In this document: positions 17,403 through 26,639 of the stretch, in pieces
Layout of the letters: the number at the start of each line of letters is the position of its first letter
How positions within the stretch are numbered: the stretch's first letter is position 1
Assembly: GCF_028682395.1 (NCBI RefSeq)
Contig: NZ_JANHLC010000005.1
Coordinates: 1 to 64,000 of the forward strand
From: Pseudomonas putida
GTDB taxonomy: Bacteria > Pseudomonadota > Gammaproteobacteria > Pseudomonadales > Pseudomonadaceae
Direction: 5' to 3'
Length of the DNA: 64,000 nt
Position numbers and translations under genes: made by a program
Notes under the pieces: generated by a model
Databases searched by the model: none
What the model was told of the DNA's origin: nothing
Seen by the model: the letters and a program-made list of their open reading frames with translations, nothing else

Positions 17403-18584
17403 TTAACCCAGCACCCCGGCCTCGCGCAACCGGACCACCTGCGTCTCGCTGTAACCCAGTTCACGCAATACCTCCTCGCTATGGGCGCCCAGCGCCACAC
17501 CGATATGGCGGGGAGCCGCCAACCCGGCAGAAAACTTCAACGGGCACGCCATCTGCGCCTGCGGGCTGGCGCCTTCGCGCGGCACCTGCGTCACCAGCTC
17601 GCGTGCCTGCAGATGCGGATGGGCCACCGCCTCGCCCAGGCTCAAGACCGGCTCGACGCAAGCGTCGAGCTCGGCAAACAGCGCGCAGAGTTCGGCAAAG
17701 TCATGGCGTTCGAACGCCACCTGCAAGGCCTGCTTGAGCGCCTGTTGCTGTTCGGCCTTGGGCGACAAGCCCAGCGCCGCCAGTTCGGGGCAACCCAGCG
17801 CCGTGCACAGGCGCTGCATAAAGACCGGCTCCAGGCTGCCCACCGACAGCCAGCGACCGTCCCGGCTGCGGTAGTAATCGTAGAAACTGCCGCCATTGAG
17901 CAACTGCCCTTCGGGCTCCGGTTCCACACCACAGGCCAGGTAGCCAGCACCCGCCATGGCATTCAGGCTGAAGGCACAGTCGGTCATGCTCACATCCACC
18001 CACTGCCCCTCGCCGCTGTGCTGGCGGGCAATCACCGCCGCCAGCAGGCCGACCACCCCGTGCAGCGAGCCACCCGCCACATCGGCGACCTGCACGCCCA
18101 ACGGCAGCGGGCCGCTGTCACGGCGCCCGGTATGGCTGGCCACGCCGGCCAGGGCCAGGTAATTGAGGTCATGCCCGGCGCGGTCACGGTAGGGCCCGCT
18201 CTGGCCATAGCCCGTAATGGAAACGTAGATCAGCCGCGGATTCAGCGCCTTGAGTGCTTCATAGCCGAGCCCCAGGCGCTCCATCACACCCGGGCGAAAC
18301 TGTTCGAGCACGATGTCGTATTCCAGCACCAACTGGCGAACCACTTCCAGCGCCTCGGGATGCTTGAGGTCCAGCGCCAGGCTGCGCTTGTTGCGGTTGA
18401 GGTAGGCATGGCTGGCGCTGACTCCGCCATCGAATGGCGGCAGCACCCGCAGCAGGTCGGTACGTGTCGGCGATTCGATACGCAGCACCTGGGCGCCCAT
18501 ATCGGCCAACAGCAACGAGGCGAACGGTCCCGGCAGCAGCGTAGAGAAATCGAGAACCTTGAGTGAGGCCAGTGGACCGTGCAT
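17403..18584 (-). CDS. CaiB/BaiF (family III) CoA-transferase-fold protein, AMACR-like
   Basis: This 393-residue protein starts at ATG 18584 (MHGPLASLKVLDFSTLLPGP). The N-terminal motif and RNKRSLALDLKHPEA are typical for the family. It holds both residues of the alpha-methylacyl-CoA racemase dyad: His in AGHDLNYLALAG (about residue 128) and Asp in VADVAGGS (about 155). That favours a 2-methylacyl-CoA racemase over a CoA-transferase, although the exact substrate cannot be read from sequence. It stands alone, downstream of dctA and beyond that gene's terminator. Confidence 0.85.
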   Translation of the reverse strand: MHGPLASLKVLDFSTLLPGPFASLLLADMGAQVLRIESPTRTDLLRVLPPFDGGVSASHAYLNRNKRSLALDLKHPEALEVVRQLVLEYDIVLEQFRPGVMERLGLGYEALKALNPRLIYVSITGYGQSGPYRDRAGHDLNYLALAGVASHTGRRDSGPLPLGVQVADVAGGSLHGVVGLLAAVIARQHSGEGQWVDVSMTDCAFSLNAMAGAGYLACGVEPEPEGQLLNGGSFYDYYRSRDGRWLSVGSLEPVFMQRLCTALGCPELAALGLSPKAEQQQALKQALQVAFERHDFAELCALFAELDACVEPVLSLGEAVAHPHLQARELVTQVPREGASPQAQMACPLKFSAGLAAPRHIGVALGAHSEEVLRELGYSETQVVRLREAGVLG

Positions 18585-18693
18585 GGGTACGCCTTTTTCC
18601 ATCCCGAGAAGCCCATAGCCTAGGCAACCCGAGCGCTGCCGGCAATCACCCCGCCGCTCATGCACAGTGACCCAAACGCTCGAATCGCAGGCA

Positions 18694-18721
18694 CAAAAAA
18701 GCCCATCCGAAGATGGGCTTT
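18694..18721 (-). terminator. Rho-independent terminator of dctA
   Basis: Arms agcccatc and gatgggct are flanked by a run of six A on the plus strand, which gives a U-tract in the minus-strand transcript. Confidence 0.85.
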
Positions 18722-18737
18722 CAGTGACGTCTGGAAC

Positions 18738-20072
18738 TTACTTGAGGGTCGCTGGCGCTGGACCTTCGGCTACGCCCAGGTCGTCCGTGGCGCGCTCGTC
18801 GGCGATACCACGACCGCCGGAAGCCAGCTCGGTCTGCAGCTTGTCTTCATCCAGCTCATTGACCCACTTAGCCACGACCAGGGTCGCCACGGCGTTGCCC
18901 ACCAGGTTGGTCAGGGCACGGGCTTCGGACATGAAGCGGTCGATCCCCAGGATCAGCGCCAGGCCGGCCACCGGCAGATGGCCAACGGCCGACAGGGTCG
19001 CCGCCAGTACGATAAAGCCGCTACCGGTCACACCCGCCGCGCCTTTGGAGGACAGCAGCAACACCAGCAACAGGGTGATCTGATGGGTGATGTCCATGTG
19101 GGTGTCGGTCGCCTGGGCGATAAACACGGCCGCCATGGTCAGGTAGATCGAAGTCCCGTCCAGGTTGAACGAGTAGCCGGTTGGAATCACCAGGCCGACC
19201 ACGGATTTCTTCGCGCCCAGGCGTTCCATCTTGATCAGCATGCGTGGCAGCGCCGACTCCGACGACGAGGTGCCCAGCACGATCAGTAGCTCTTCACGGA
19301 TGTAACGGATCAGCTTCAGTACGCTGAAGCCGTGGGCCCGGGCAATGGCGCCGAGCACCACCACCACGAACACCACGCAGGTGATGTAGAAGCAGATCAT
19401 CAGCTGGCCCAGTTGCACCAGCGAACCGACGCCATAGGCACCGATGGTGAAGGCCATGGCGCCCAGGGCACCCAGCGGCGCGAGCTTCATGATCATGTTG
19501 ATGATGTTGAACATCACGTGGGCGAAGCGATCGATAAAGTCCAGCACCGGACGACCGTAGTCACCCAGGCGATGCAGGGCAAAACCGAAAATCACCGAGA
19601 ACATCAGCACTTGCAGGATATCGCCGGTGGCGAAAGCACCCACGATGGTCGACGGAATCACATTGAGGATAAAGCCGACAATGCTCTGGTCCGCGCCAGC
19701 GGTCACATAGGCGGCGACTTTCGAAGCGTCCAGGGTTGCAACGTCGATATGCATGCCATTACCCGGCTGCACGACGTTGACCACGACCAGGCCGATCAGC
19801 AACGCCAGGGTCGAAACGATTTCAAAGTACAACAGTGCATAACCACCGGTCTTGCCCACCGACTTCATGCTCTGCATGCCGGCGATCCCGCTGACCACCG
19901 TACAGAAGATGATCGGTGCGATGACCATTTTGATCAGCTTGATAAAGCCGTCGCCCAGCGGCTTGAGCGCCACGCCGGTCTGGGGATAGAAGTGGCCGAG
20001 CAGGATGCCGATAGCGATGGCTACGACCACCTGGAAATACAGGGATTTGTACAGTGGCTGACGAGTCGTCAT
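18738..20072 (-). CDS. dctA: C4-dicarboxylate transport protein DctA
   Basis: This 444-residue symporter of the glutamate/dicarboxylate family imports succinate, fumarate and malate with protons or sodium. ATG 20072 ([14 protein letters not shown]) follows GAGG; the ORF can be read further upstream without support. Family motifs include [13 protein letters not shown] (re-entrant loop HP1), [13 protein letters not shown], and [12 protein letters not shown] with [16 protein letters not shown] near the end. A clear sigma-54 promoter at 20199-20215 and twin upstream palindromes support regulation by a DctD- or MifR-type activator, as known for dctA in Pseudomonas and Rhizobium. Confidence 0.95.
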   Translation of the reverse strand: MTTRQPLYKSLYFQVVVAIAIGILLGHFYPQTGVALKPLGDGFIKLIKMVIAPIIFCTVVSGIAGMQSMKSVGKTGGYALLYFEIVSTLALLIGLVVVNVVQPGNGMHIDVATLDASKVAAYVTAGADQSIVGFILNVIPSTIVGAFATGDILQVLMFSVIFGFALHRLGDYGRPVLDFIDRFAHVMFNIINMIMKLAPLGALGAMAFTIGAYGVGSLVQLGQLMICFYITCVVFVVVVLGAIARAHGFSVLKLIRYIREELLIVLGTSSSESALPRMLIKMERLGAKKSVVGLVIPTGYSFNLDGTSIYLTMAAVFIAQATDTHMDITHQITLLLVLLLSSKGAAGVTGSGFIVLAATLSAVGHLPVAGLALILGIDRFMSEARALTNLVGNAVATLVVAKWVNELDEDKLQTELASGGRGIADERATDDLGVAEGPAPATLK

Positions 20073-20198
20073 TGCGAAGTTCCTCAAGAGTACCGCCCGC
20101 TTCATCCATCCGAGCGTGGCGAGACCTAAAGCGCGAACCCTCCTGCACTGGAGGGATTTGTTTTTGGCGAGCTGCGCGGGGCAGACCTGATGCCCCTA

Positions 20199-20215
20199 TC
20201 GCAAAGCCCGTGCCA
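20199..20215 (-). promoter_or_regulatory. Sigma-54 promoter of dctA
   Basis: On the minus strand this reads TGGCACG-N4-TTGC, an exact -24/-12 match with the invariant GG and GC at the correct distance. The predicted start is near 20189, about 117 bp before the dctA ATG. Confidence 0.9.
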
Positions 20216-20295
20216 TTTCCCGAAAATATTGCTACAGCCTTTGTCCAGCACGGCTTGCAGGTATTTTTACGGGGTTCGCCCCCCTTGATTCGCTT

Positions 20296-20350
20296 GGCGG
20301 ATTTCCGCCCATGAGCTGAAATGCACCCGCGGATTTGGCGGATATCCGCC
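20296..20350. promoter_or_regulatory. Twin palindromic activator sites upstream of dctA
   Basis: Two 14-bp palindromes, both ggcgga-N2-tccgcc, lie at 20296-20309 and 20337-20350, with centres 41 bp apart (four helical turns). Relative to the dctA start they centre at about -114 and -155, the usual position for NtrC-family enhancer sites. They also lie about 60-110 bp upstream of the AraC-type gene at 20407. Confidence 0.75.
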
Positions 20351-20406
20351 TTGTTCGTCGCGGATCGCGTGGCTACTATCGGCCACTTATCGGATGAGTC
20401 GACTTT

Positions 20407-21405
20407 ATGCGCGAACGCACCATCGCCAGTCACTTCGCCCGCGCTGCCCTGGGCGGCGCCCGTCGTCGTGGCTATGACTACGGTCCCCTGCTCCAGCAGT
20501 TGGGGATCAGCCCCGAACTGCTCGAAGAGCCCCGTGCGCGGCTGGACCCGGAGCAGTTCAGCCGCCTGGTGCAGGCGATCTGGCGGGTCCTGGACGATGA
20601 ATACCTGGGCTTTGGCCAGGGACGCAGCAAGCGCGGCACATTCGCCATGATGTGCCACACCCTCATCCACAGCCCAACCCTGGAGAAAGCGCTCAGACGC
20701 GGCCTGTTGTTTTACAGTTTGTTCCCCGAAGCCCCGCTTTTTCGCCTGGAACAGGAAGGCGAATGGGCTCGCCTGAGCCTGGACGACAGCAATCTCTGGG
20801 ACCCGGATTACTTTGTCAGCGAGAGCTTGCTGGTGATCTGGCATCGCCTGGGCAGTTGGCTGATTGGCCAGCGTATCCGCCTCGAACAGGTGCGTTTTCG
20901 CCACCCGAAGCCGGCCCATGGCAGCGAGTACGACCTGATGTTCCCCTGCGCACTGGCGTTCGACGCCGCGGATAACAGCCTGTTGTTCCATAGCCGTTAC
21001 CTGGCCATGCCGTTGCTGCAGGACGAACGCACCCTCAAGCACTTCCTCCAGCGCACGCCGGGCAACCTGCTGTCGCGCCCGGACGATGGCGACAGCCTGA
21101 GCAGCCAGCTAAGGCGCCTGCTGAGCCGCGATGCCAGCAACTGGCCGGACCTGGAGTCGATTGCCAAGCACCTGCATATAAGCCCACAGACCCTGCGCCG
21201 GCATTTGCGTGAGGAGGGTTCGAGCTTTCAGGGACTCAAGGACGAGCTGCGGCGGGATATCGCCATCTATCATCTGGGGCGCGCCGACCTGTCCCTGCAA
21301 CAGATCGCCGAGCAGTTGGGTTTCTCCGAACCCTCGGCTTTTCATCGAGCGTTCAAGAAGTGGACGGGGCTGACCCCGGGCGCCTATCGCGCCCGTGAAC
21401 ACTGA
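20407..21405 (+). CDS. AraC-family transcriptional regulator
   Basis: This 332-residue regulator has an N-terminal ligand-binding domain of the OruR/ArgR-like AraC subgroup (about 15-200) and a C-terminal double helix-turn-helix (about 235-330: LESIAKHLHISPQTLRRHL and LQQIAEQLGFSEPSAFHRAF, ending KKWTGLTPGAYR). It is divergent from dctA. Its target and ligand are unknown; the divergent layout leaves open a role in dctA control, but dctA already has sigma-54 signals. Confidence 0.88.
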   Translation: MRERTIASHFARAALGGARRRGYDYGPLLQQLGISPELLEEPRARLDPEQFSRLVQAIWRVLDDEYLGFGQGRSKRGTFAMMCHTLIHSPTLEKALRRGLLFYSLFPEAPLFRLEQEGEWARLSLDDSNLWDPDYFVSESLLVIWHRLGSWLIGQRIRLEQVRFRHPKPAHGSEYDLMFPCALAFDAADNSLLFHSRYLAMPLLQDERTLKHFLQRTPGNLLSRPDDGDSLSSQLRRLLSRDASNWPDLESIAKHLHISPQTLRRHLREEGSSFQGLKDELRRDIAIYHLGRADLSLQQIAEQLGFSEPSAFHRAFKKWTGLTPGAYRAREH

Positions 21406-21440
21406 CCCACCTGTCGCCCCTGCTGGAACGAAGGTGGCTG

Positions 21441-22787
21441 TCAGTCCTGGGGAAAATGAATCCGGAAAGCCGCCCCGCCCAGCGGTGAGTCATCCAGGGT
21501 CAACTGGGCGTCGTAGCTTTCGATAATGTCCTTGACCACCGCCAGCCCGATCCCCTGCCCCGGATGCTGACGATCCAGCCGCTCGCCGCGCTGCAGAATA
21601 AAGGCACGCTGATCGGGCGGCACACCCGGCCCATCGTCTTCGATACACAGCAGCATCCCCGCCACCCCACGGCGCAAACTGATATGCACCTGGCCCAGGC
21701 ACAGGCGGTAGGCGTTTTCCAGCAGATTGCCGAGCAACTCCAGCAGCGCACCGCGTTCGATCGGTACATAGCCGTGTTCGGGCAGGTCGAAACTGACCTG
21801 CACGCGCTTGTCGCGGTAGACCTTGTCGAGGGTATTGCACAGGCTTTCCAGCAGCGGCCGCAGCTCTACCTGATGGCGCACCAGGCCGCTCTTGCGCAGG
21901 CTGGCGCGCTGCAGTTGATAGCCGATCTGCTGGTTCATCCGCTCGATCTGGTCCTGGAGAATACGCGCCTGCTCAAGGTCTTCGGGGCGCTGGGCCATGC
22001 TTTCACTCACCCCCTGCAACACCGCCAGCGGTGTCTTCAGGCTGTGGGCCAGGTCATCCAGGGAGTCACGATAGCGGCTGCGTTGCTCGCGCTCGCTTTG
22101 CAACAAGCGGTTGAGCGAGCCCGTCAGGCGCAGCAGCTCCCGAGGGTGGCGTTCGCTGAGACTCTGACGCGAGCCACTTTCGATCTCATCCAGCTCCTGG
22201 CTCAGGCGCCGCAGCGCCCGCAGGCCCCAGGTCAAGCCCAACCAAAGCAGCCCGAGCAGGACCAGCAAGGCGGCGCCAAAGCCCAGGTAAAGGTTTTCCC
22301 GCAGGCTGGCGAGGGTCAGTTGGTAATCGCGCACCGGTTGCAGGGCGACAATGCTGTAGGCGGCACTGCGCCCGCCCAGCAGCTTGACCTCGACGTCATA
22401 GACAAAGAACTCCTCGCCACCGGGCTGGCGGATACGCGCGAACTCATTGCCGCGTCCGTCGTAGCGTGGCTTGTAGTTAATGTTTTCCGCCTGGGTCGCG
22501 CGTGAACGCCAGACCAGTTGCCCCTGGCGATTGTAGATATAGCCCAGCAGGCGGCCGTCGGGCAGGTTGAATTGTTCGTCGGGCAGCAACTCGGGCATCA
22601 GCAGTTGATTGTTCTCGACCCGGGCGGCCGAGATCAGGGTCGTCACATCCGAGGCCAGGCGCTGCTCGATGGAATCCTGCAACGCCAGACTGAAGGCGCG
22701 CTGCATGGCGGGCAGCAGCGCGATGATAAACAGCACGGCCAGGGTGGTGGCCGCGAGCATGAAACGCAGGCGTAGCGAACGAATCAC
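21441..22787 (-). CDS. phoQ: Sensor histidine kinase PhoQ
   Basis: This 448-residue membrane kinase responds to low Mg2+ and controls PhoP. Two membrane helices (about 8-28 and 168-190) bracket a periplasmic sensor domain; a HAMP-like linker follows. The H-box is LDDLAHSLKTPLAVLQG, the N-box LLGNLLENAYRLC, and G-boxes EDDGPGVP and GQGIGLAVVKDI. Its start overlaps the phoP stop by 4 bp, so the genes are translationally coupled. Sequence and order phoQ-phoP-oprH match the Pseudomonas system. Confidence 0.94.
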   Translation of the reverse strand: MIRSLRLRFMLAATTLAVLFIIALLPAMQRAFSLALQDSIEQRLASDVTTLISAARVENNQLLMPELLPDEQFNLPDGRLLGYIYNRQGQLVWRSRATQAENINYKPRYDGRGNEFARIRQPGGEEFFVYDVEVKLLGGRSAAYSIVALQPVRDYQLTLASLRENLYLGFGAALLVLLGLLWLGLTWGLRALRRLSQELDEIESGSRQSLSERHPRELLRLTGSLNRLLQSEREQRSRYRDSLDDLAHSLKTPLAVLQGVSESMAQRPEDLEQARILQDQIERMNQQIGYQLQRASLRKSGLVRHQVELRPLLESLCNTLDKVYRDKRVQVSFDLPEHGYVPIERGALLELLGNLLENAYRLCLGQVHISLRRGVAGMLLCIEDDGPGVPPDQRAFILQRGERLDRQHPGQGIGLAVVKDIIESYDAQLTLDDSPLGGAAFRIHFPQD

Positions 22788-23461
22788 CGGCAGCGCTCGT
22801 TGAACATGTAGCCCAGCCCGCGCACGGTATCGATCGGTTTGAACCCGGCCGGCGCTTCCAGTTTACGGCGCAAGCGCCCGACCAGCACTTCAATCACATT
22901 CGGATCGCGCTCCTCGTCATCCGGGTAGAGTTGCTCCATCAACCGATCCTTGGGCACCACCTGCTGGTGATGGCGCATCAGGTATTCGAGGATGCGGTAC
23001 TCGTAGGCAGTCAAGCCCAGCGGCTGCTCGTCGAGCAGGGCCTGCTTGCGGTTGATATCCAGCAGCAACGGCCCGGCGATAATGGTCGACTGGGTAAACC
23101 CGCTGGAACGGCGCAACAATGCATTGAGCCGCGCCTCCAGTTCCTCGAACTGGAACGGCTTGACCACGTAGTCGTCGGCACCGGCGGCCAGGCCTTCGAC
23201 CTTGTCCTGCCAGTTGCCACGGGCCGTGAGAATCAGGATCGGGAAGGTCTTGTCCCGCGCGCGCAACTGACGAATCAGGTCAAGCCCGCCCATGCCCGGC
23301 AAGCCGAGATCGATCACCGCCAGGTCATGGTTGTACTGTTCGACCTGATACAGGGCCTCCTCGGCATTGGCGACCGACTCGACCACATGACCGCTATCGC
23401 TCAATCGGGTTTGCAAGTGATGACGCAGCAGCGCCTCGTCTTCCACCACCAGCAGTTTCAT
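22784..23461 (-). CDS. phoP: Response regulator PhoP
   Basis: This 225-residue OmpR/PhoB-type regulator has its phospho-acceptor Asp51 in AVIDLGLPGM, the switch Lys in YVVKPFQFEE, and a C-terminal winged helix with DPNVIEVLVGRLRRKLE. ATG 23461 gives the family length; the upstream extension is non-coding. It is expected to bind the GTTCAG-type repeats in front of oprH at 24216-24254 and to govern polymyxin and cation-limitation responses. Confidence 0.95.
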   Translation of the reverse strand: MKLLVVEDEALLRHHLQTRLSDSGHVVESVANAEEALYQVEQYNHDLAVIDLGLPGMGGLDLIRQLRARDKTFPILILTARGNWQDKVEGLAAGADDYVVKPFQFEELEARLNALLRRSSGFTQSTIIAGPLLLDINRKQALLDEQPLGLTAYEYRILEYLMRHHQQVVPKDRLMEQLYPDDEERDPNVIEVLVGRLRRKLEAPAGFKPIDTVRGLGYMFNERCR

Positions 23462-23552
23462 AGTGCTCTCCAAAGCCTCGTGGGCATTGCTCCCTGATAA
23501 CGACAAGGCCGGACCTGCCATCGACAGGTCCGGCACGCCAGCCCGTCTGCGC

Positions 23553-24155
23553 CTAGAAAGCGTAGTTGGCCGACAGGTAAGTCTGGGCGCTACTGGTCAG
23601 GCTCAGCGCTCCCTGCTTGGCGCCACCGGCAGGCGACATTTCGGTACTGGCATTGCTGCGCAGGTAACGGTAACCCAGTTCCACCGAAGTGTTGCTGGAA
23701 ACCTGTTGCAGTACGCCGGCCTGCAGGCCTACCGCGTAGCCGATATCACTGTCGCGGCTATAGCCGGGAGAATCCTGGGTCAGCTTGGTCAGGCCCAGGG
23801 TGCCGCCGCCAAACAGCCGGGTGCTGGATGTCACCGGCACAAACATATCGTAACTGCCCAGCAGGTTTTCCTGGCGCAGTTTAATGCCGTTGTGAGTGCC
23901 GGAAACATTGTCATAAGTCGCGTAGTAGCGCCCGGCGCTGTTCTGCTGGCCAAGGCGTACACCCCAGGTGTTGTCCTTGCCGATAATGCCGTCGGCGTTG
24001 GGATTGTTCAGGTTGCTGTCGAGGCTGTTGGTCTTTTTGACTTTGTCACTGGTCTGGCCATAGGTCAGGCTGGCGAAGTTACTGTCATCGGCCTGCACCG
24101 CAGCACTGGCACCGATAACAGTGATTGCCAGCAGGATTTTCTTGAAAGTATTCAT
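23553..24155 (-). CDS. oprH: Outer membrane protein OprH
   Basis: This 200-residue small beta-barrel stabilises lipopolysaccharide under low Mg2+. The first 21 residues are a signal peptide (MNTFKKILLAITVIGASAAV, then QA). Alternating strands end in the aromatic C-terminus SANYAF typical for outer membrane insertion. It is the first gene of oprH-phoP-phoQ, with 91 bp to phoP. Four 11-bp-spaced PhoP half-sites lie 61-99 bp upstream. Confidence 0.94.
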   Translation of the reverse strand: MNTFKKILLAITVIGASAAVQADDSNFASLTYGQTSDKVKKTNSLDSNLNNPNADGIIGKDNTWGVRLGQQNSAGRYYATYDNVSGTHNGIKLRQENLLGSYDMFVPVTSSTRLFGGGTLGLTKLTQDSPGYSRDSDIGYAVGLQAGVLQQVSSNTSVELGYRYLRSNASTEMSPAGGAKQGALSLTSSAQTYLSANYAF

Positions 24156-24215
24156 AGGCTCATTCCTCATGCGCAGAGCGCTGTGTGGGTACGCCGTCAG
24201 CTTATCCAGGACGCC

Positions 24216-24254
24216 CTGAACTGCCCCTGAACGCTCTCTGAACCTGGCCTGAAC
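24216..24254 (-). promoter_or_regulatory. PhoP box cluster, four tandem half-sites
   Basis: On the minus strand GTTCAG occurs four times with an exact 11-bp period (plus-strand ctgaac at 24216, 24227, 24238 and 24249). PhoP boxes are direct hexamer repeats with 5-bp spacers, so this equals two adjacent or overlapping boxes. The cluster is in the oprH promoter and 38 bp before the divergent phosphopantetheinyl transferase gene. Confidence 0.88.
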
Positions 24255-24291
24255 CAAACGCCCCTACCCAGCGCCGGGCCGACACGGCAAA

Positions 24292-25026
24292 ATGCTCAAC
24301 ATGATCTCCCCCCCCGCACTCCCGACCTGCTGCACTCCGCTGGATGACCACTGGCCGTTGCCCGTCGAACTGGCGCACACGGTCATGCTGACAACCGGTT
24401 TCGACCCGCAGCAGCATTGTGTCGAAGACTTTCAGCGCTGCGCCATCGAGGCACCCGCGAGTATCCAGCGCTCGGTGGCCAAGCGTCAGGCCGAGTTTCT
24501 CGCCGGGCGCTTCTGCGCGCGCGCCGCCTTACAGCGCCTGACGGGGGTGGCTGTCGTGCCAGCCATCGGCGAGGACCGAGCGCCCATCTGGCCCGCCGGT
24601 CTCTGCGGTTCGATCACCCACAGCCGTGGCCACGCCGCCGCCATCGTGGCCCATACCCGGCACTGGCGCGGCCTGGGCCTGGACCTGGAGAACCTGCTGA
24701 GCGACGAGCGCGCCTTGCGCCTGGCCGCCGAGATCCTGACCCCTGCCGAACTGACCCGCCTGGCCGACACGCCCTGCGAGCAGCAGGCGCTGCTGGTCAG
24801 CCTGACCTTCTCGGCCAAGGAAAGCCTGTTCAAGGCGCTGTATCCCCTGGTACGCCAGCGCTTCTACTTCGAGCACGCCGAGCTGCTGGAATGGTCCGTC
24901 GACGGCCGGGCGCGCCTGCGTCTGCTGATCGATCTGTCGAGCGAATGGCATGCGGGCTGCGAGCTGCAAGCGCAGTTCTGCGTGCAGGACGAACAATTGT
25001 TGAGCCTGATCGCCATCAGCGCCTGA
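24292..25026 (+). CDS. 4'-phosphopantetheinyl transferase (PcpS/EntD type)
   Basis: This 244-residue enzyme transfers phosphopantetheine from CoA to acyl- and peptidyl-carrier proteins. It has the family signatures GLGLDLEN (Mg-binding Asp) and FSAKESLFKALYP (the (W/F)SxKESxxK motif), plus the EntD-type N-terminal arm with HSRGHAAA. In Pseudomonas a single enzyme of this type (PcpS) serves both fatty acid synthesis and siderophore synthesis. ATG 24301 is an alternative start. It is convergent with the sensor kinase gene, 5 bp away. Confidence 0.92.
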   Translation: MLNMISPPALPTCCTPLDDHWPLPVELAHTVMLTTGFDPQQHCVEDFQRCAIEAPASIQRSVAKRQAEFLAGRFCARAALQRLTGVAVVPAIGEDRAPIWPAGLCGSITHSRGHAAAIVAHTRHWRGLGLDLENLLSDERALRLAAEILTPAELTRLADTPCEQQALLVSLTFSAKESLFKALYPLVRQRFYFEHAELLEWSVDGRARLRLLIDLSSEWHAGCELQAQFCVQDEQLLSLIAISA

Positions 25027-25031
25027 GGCCC

Positions 25032-26639
25032 TCACTTCTCCTGGTGGCGCGGCCAACTCAAGCTGAAACAGGCGCCGCCCAGGCTGCGGCTCTTGTCGAT
25101 CAGCGCCCGGCCGCCATGCCAGTGAATGATCCGCCGTACAATCGACAACCCCAGGCCATGCCCGCCCGAAGCCCGGGTCCGACTGTCATCCAGGCGCAGG
25201 AAGGGCGTGAAGATTCGCTCCCAGGCACTCTCCGGCACGCCGGGACCATCGTCCTCGACATCGACCCGGCAACGCAGTTGCCCGACCTGATAGCTGATGG
25301 TCACCCGCCCCTCGGCGTGGCGCATCGCATTGCTCAACAGGTTCTGCAGGGCCCGGTGCAGGTAGCGGGGCTCGGCCTCGACCCAGGCGTCGTCGCAGTC
25401 GGCCGCCGACAGGCACAGCCCGCGCTCGACCCGGATCGCCGGCCGCAACGGCGCCAGCTCGCCGATCACCTGGTCGACCAACGCATCGAGATCGATACGC
25501 TGGAAATTCAGGGCCGGCGAGCCCTGCTCCAACCGCGCGTAGGTGAGCATTTCATCGACCAGCCGGTCCAGGTCCTGAATATCGCTGTCCATGCCTTCTA
25601 GGTATTTTTGCCGCGCCTGGTCGGTGCTGGCATCGCCAATCATCTCCAGCCCGAAACGCAGGCGTGCCACCGGGGTTCTCAACTCATGGGACACCGCCCG
25701 CACCAGCTCACGCTGGATCGCCAGCAGGCGTTGCAGGTGCTCGGCCATATCGTTGAAGGCGCTGGCCAGGCGCCCGACCGAATCGGCGCCGCCGGCCGGC
25801 ACCCGGGTTTCCAGGCTGCCCTTGGCGATGCGGGTCGCCGCCGACTCCAACCCCGACAACCGCCGCTCCAGCTGGCGCACCAGCAGATAGACGATCAGGC
25901 CGATCAGGCACAGGCCCAACACCGCGATCAGGATCAGCAGTTCAGGCGGATAGGGGTTCATCTGATACAGCGGGCCGATTTCCAGGACCCAGGGCGTGCC
26001 GACCATACCAGCGAACACCCGGATCGAATCGCCGCCCTTGCCCAGCGCCATCACCGTATCGCCTTCCGCAACCCGGCGCCGCTGGTCTTCGTCCATATCC
26101 GCCTGATCCAGGGCCAGCAGCTGCATATCGAAGCCAAAGCCCTTGGACTCCTTGAGCGCCGCCAGACGGGCCGGCTGCTCGGCGACCGGGTAGCGCACCA
26201 GCTCATCCGCCAACAGATAGATAGTGGCGCGGGCCAACTGCTCGCTGATCTGTTGCACTTCGCCGGTCAGCAACAGCTGTTCTTTGTCACTGACCAGCCG
26301 ATAGACCCGCGCGGCATGGGGGCCGGTCTGCTCTACCAGCACCTGGCCGTGCTGCACCCGGGTGCGCTGGCCCAGATCAAGACCTGCCTGGGCATAGGTT
26401 TGCAGGGTCAGGGGGATGCCCAATAGCCGCTCCCACACGGCCAGGGCACGGCGGCGCTCGATGGCGCTCATCGGTTGCAGGTTGTCGCCCATCAAGGCGA
26501 AGGTGCCATGGGCCAGCCGCTCGCGGTACTGGTCGCTGCGCACCTGATTGAGCAGGTGCAGCGCCAGGACGCTGAGCAGCGCCACCAGGATCAGTGCGGC
26601 GCACATGCCGCCGTAGATCCGCAGAAAGATCGCGTTCAC
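25032..26639 (-). CDS. Sensor histidine kinase, RstB-like
   Basis: This 535-residue kinase has two membrane helices (about 8-28 and 232-255) around a large periplasmic domain, a HAMP domain, an H-box AVSHELRTPVARLRFGLEM, an N-box LLSNAMRHA, and G-boxes DDGPGVPE and GGHGLGLSIV. It overlaps the upstream response regulator gene by 4 bp. It resembles RstB of enterobacteria; the signal is unknown. Confidence 0.9.
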   Translation of the reverse strand: MNAIFLRIYGGMCAALILVALLSVLALHLLNQVRSDQYRERLAHGTFALMGDNLQPMSAIERRRALAVWERLLGIPLTLQTYAQAGLDLGQRTRVQHGQVLVEQTGPHAARVYRLVSDKEQLLLTGEVQQISEQLARATIYLLADELVRYPVAEQPARLAALKESKGFGFDMQLLALDQADMDEDQRRRVAEGDTVMALGKGGDSIRVFAGMVGTPWVLEIGPLYQMNPYPPELLILIAVLGLCLIGLIVYLLVRQLERRLSGLESAATRIAKGSLETRVPAGGADSVGRLASAFNDMAEHLQRLLAIQRELVRAVSHELRTPVARLRFGLEMIGDASTDQARQKYLEGMDSDIQDLDRLVDEMLTYARLEQGSPALNFQRIDLDALVDQVIGELAPLRPAIRVERGLCLSAADCDDAWVEAEPRYLHRALQNLLSNAMRHAEGRVTISYQVGQLRCRVDVEDDGPGVPESAWERIFTPFLRLDDSRTRASGGHGLGLSIVRRIIHWHGGRALIDKSRSLGGACFSLSWPRHQEK

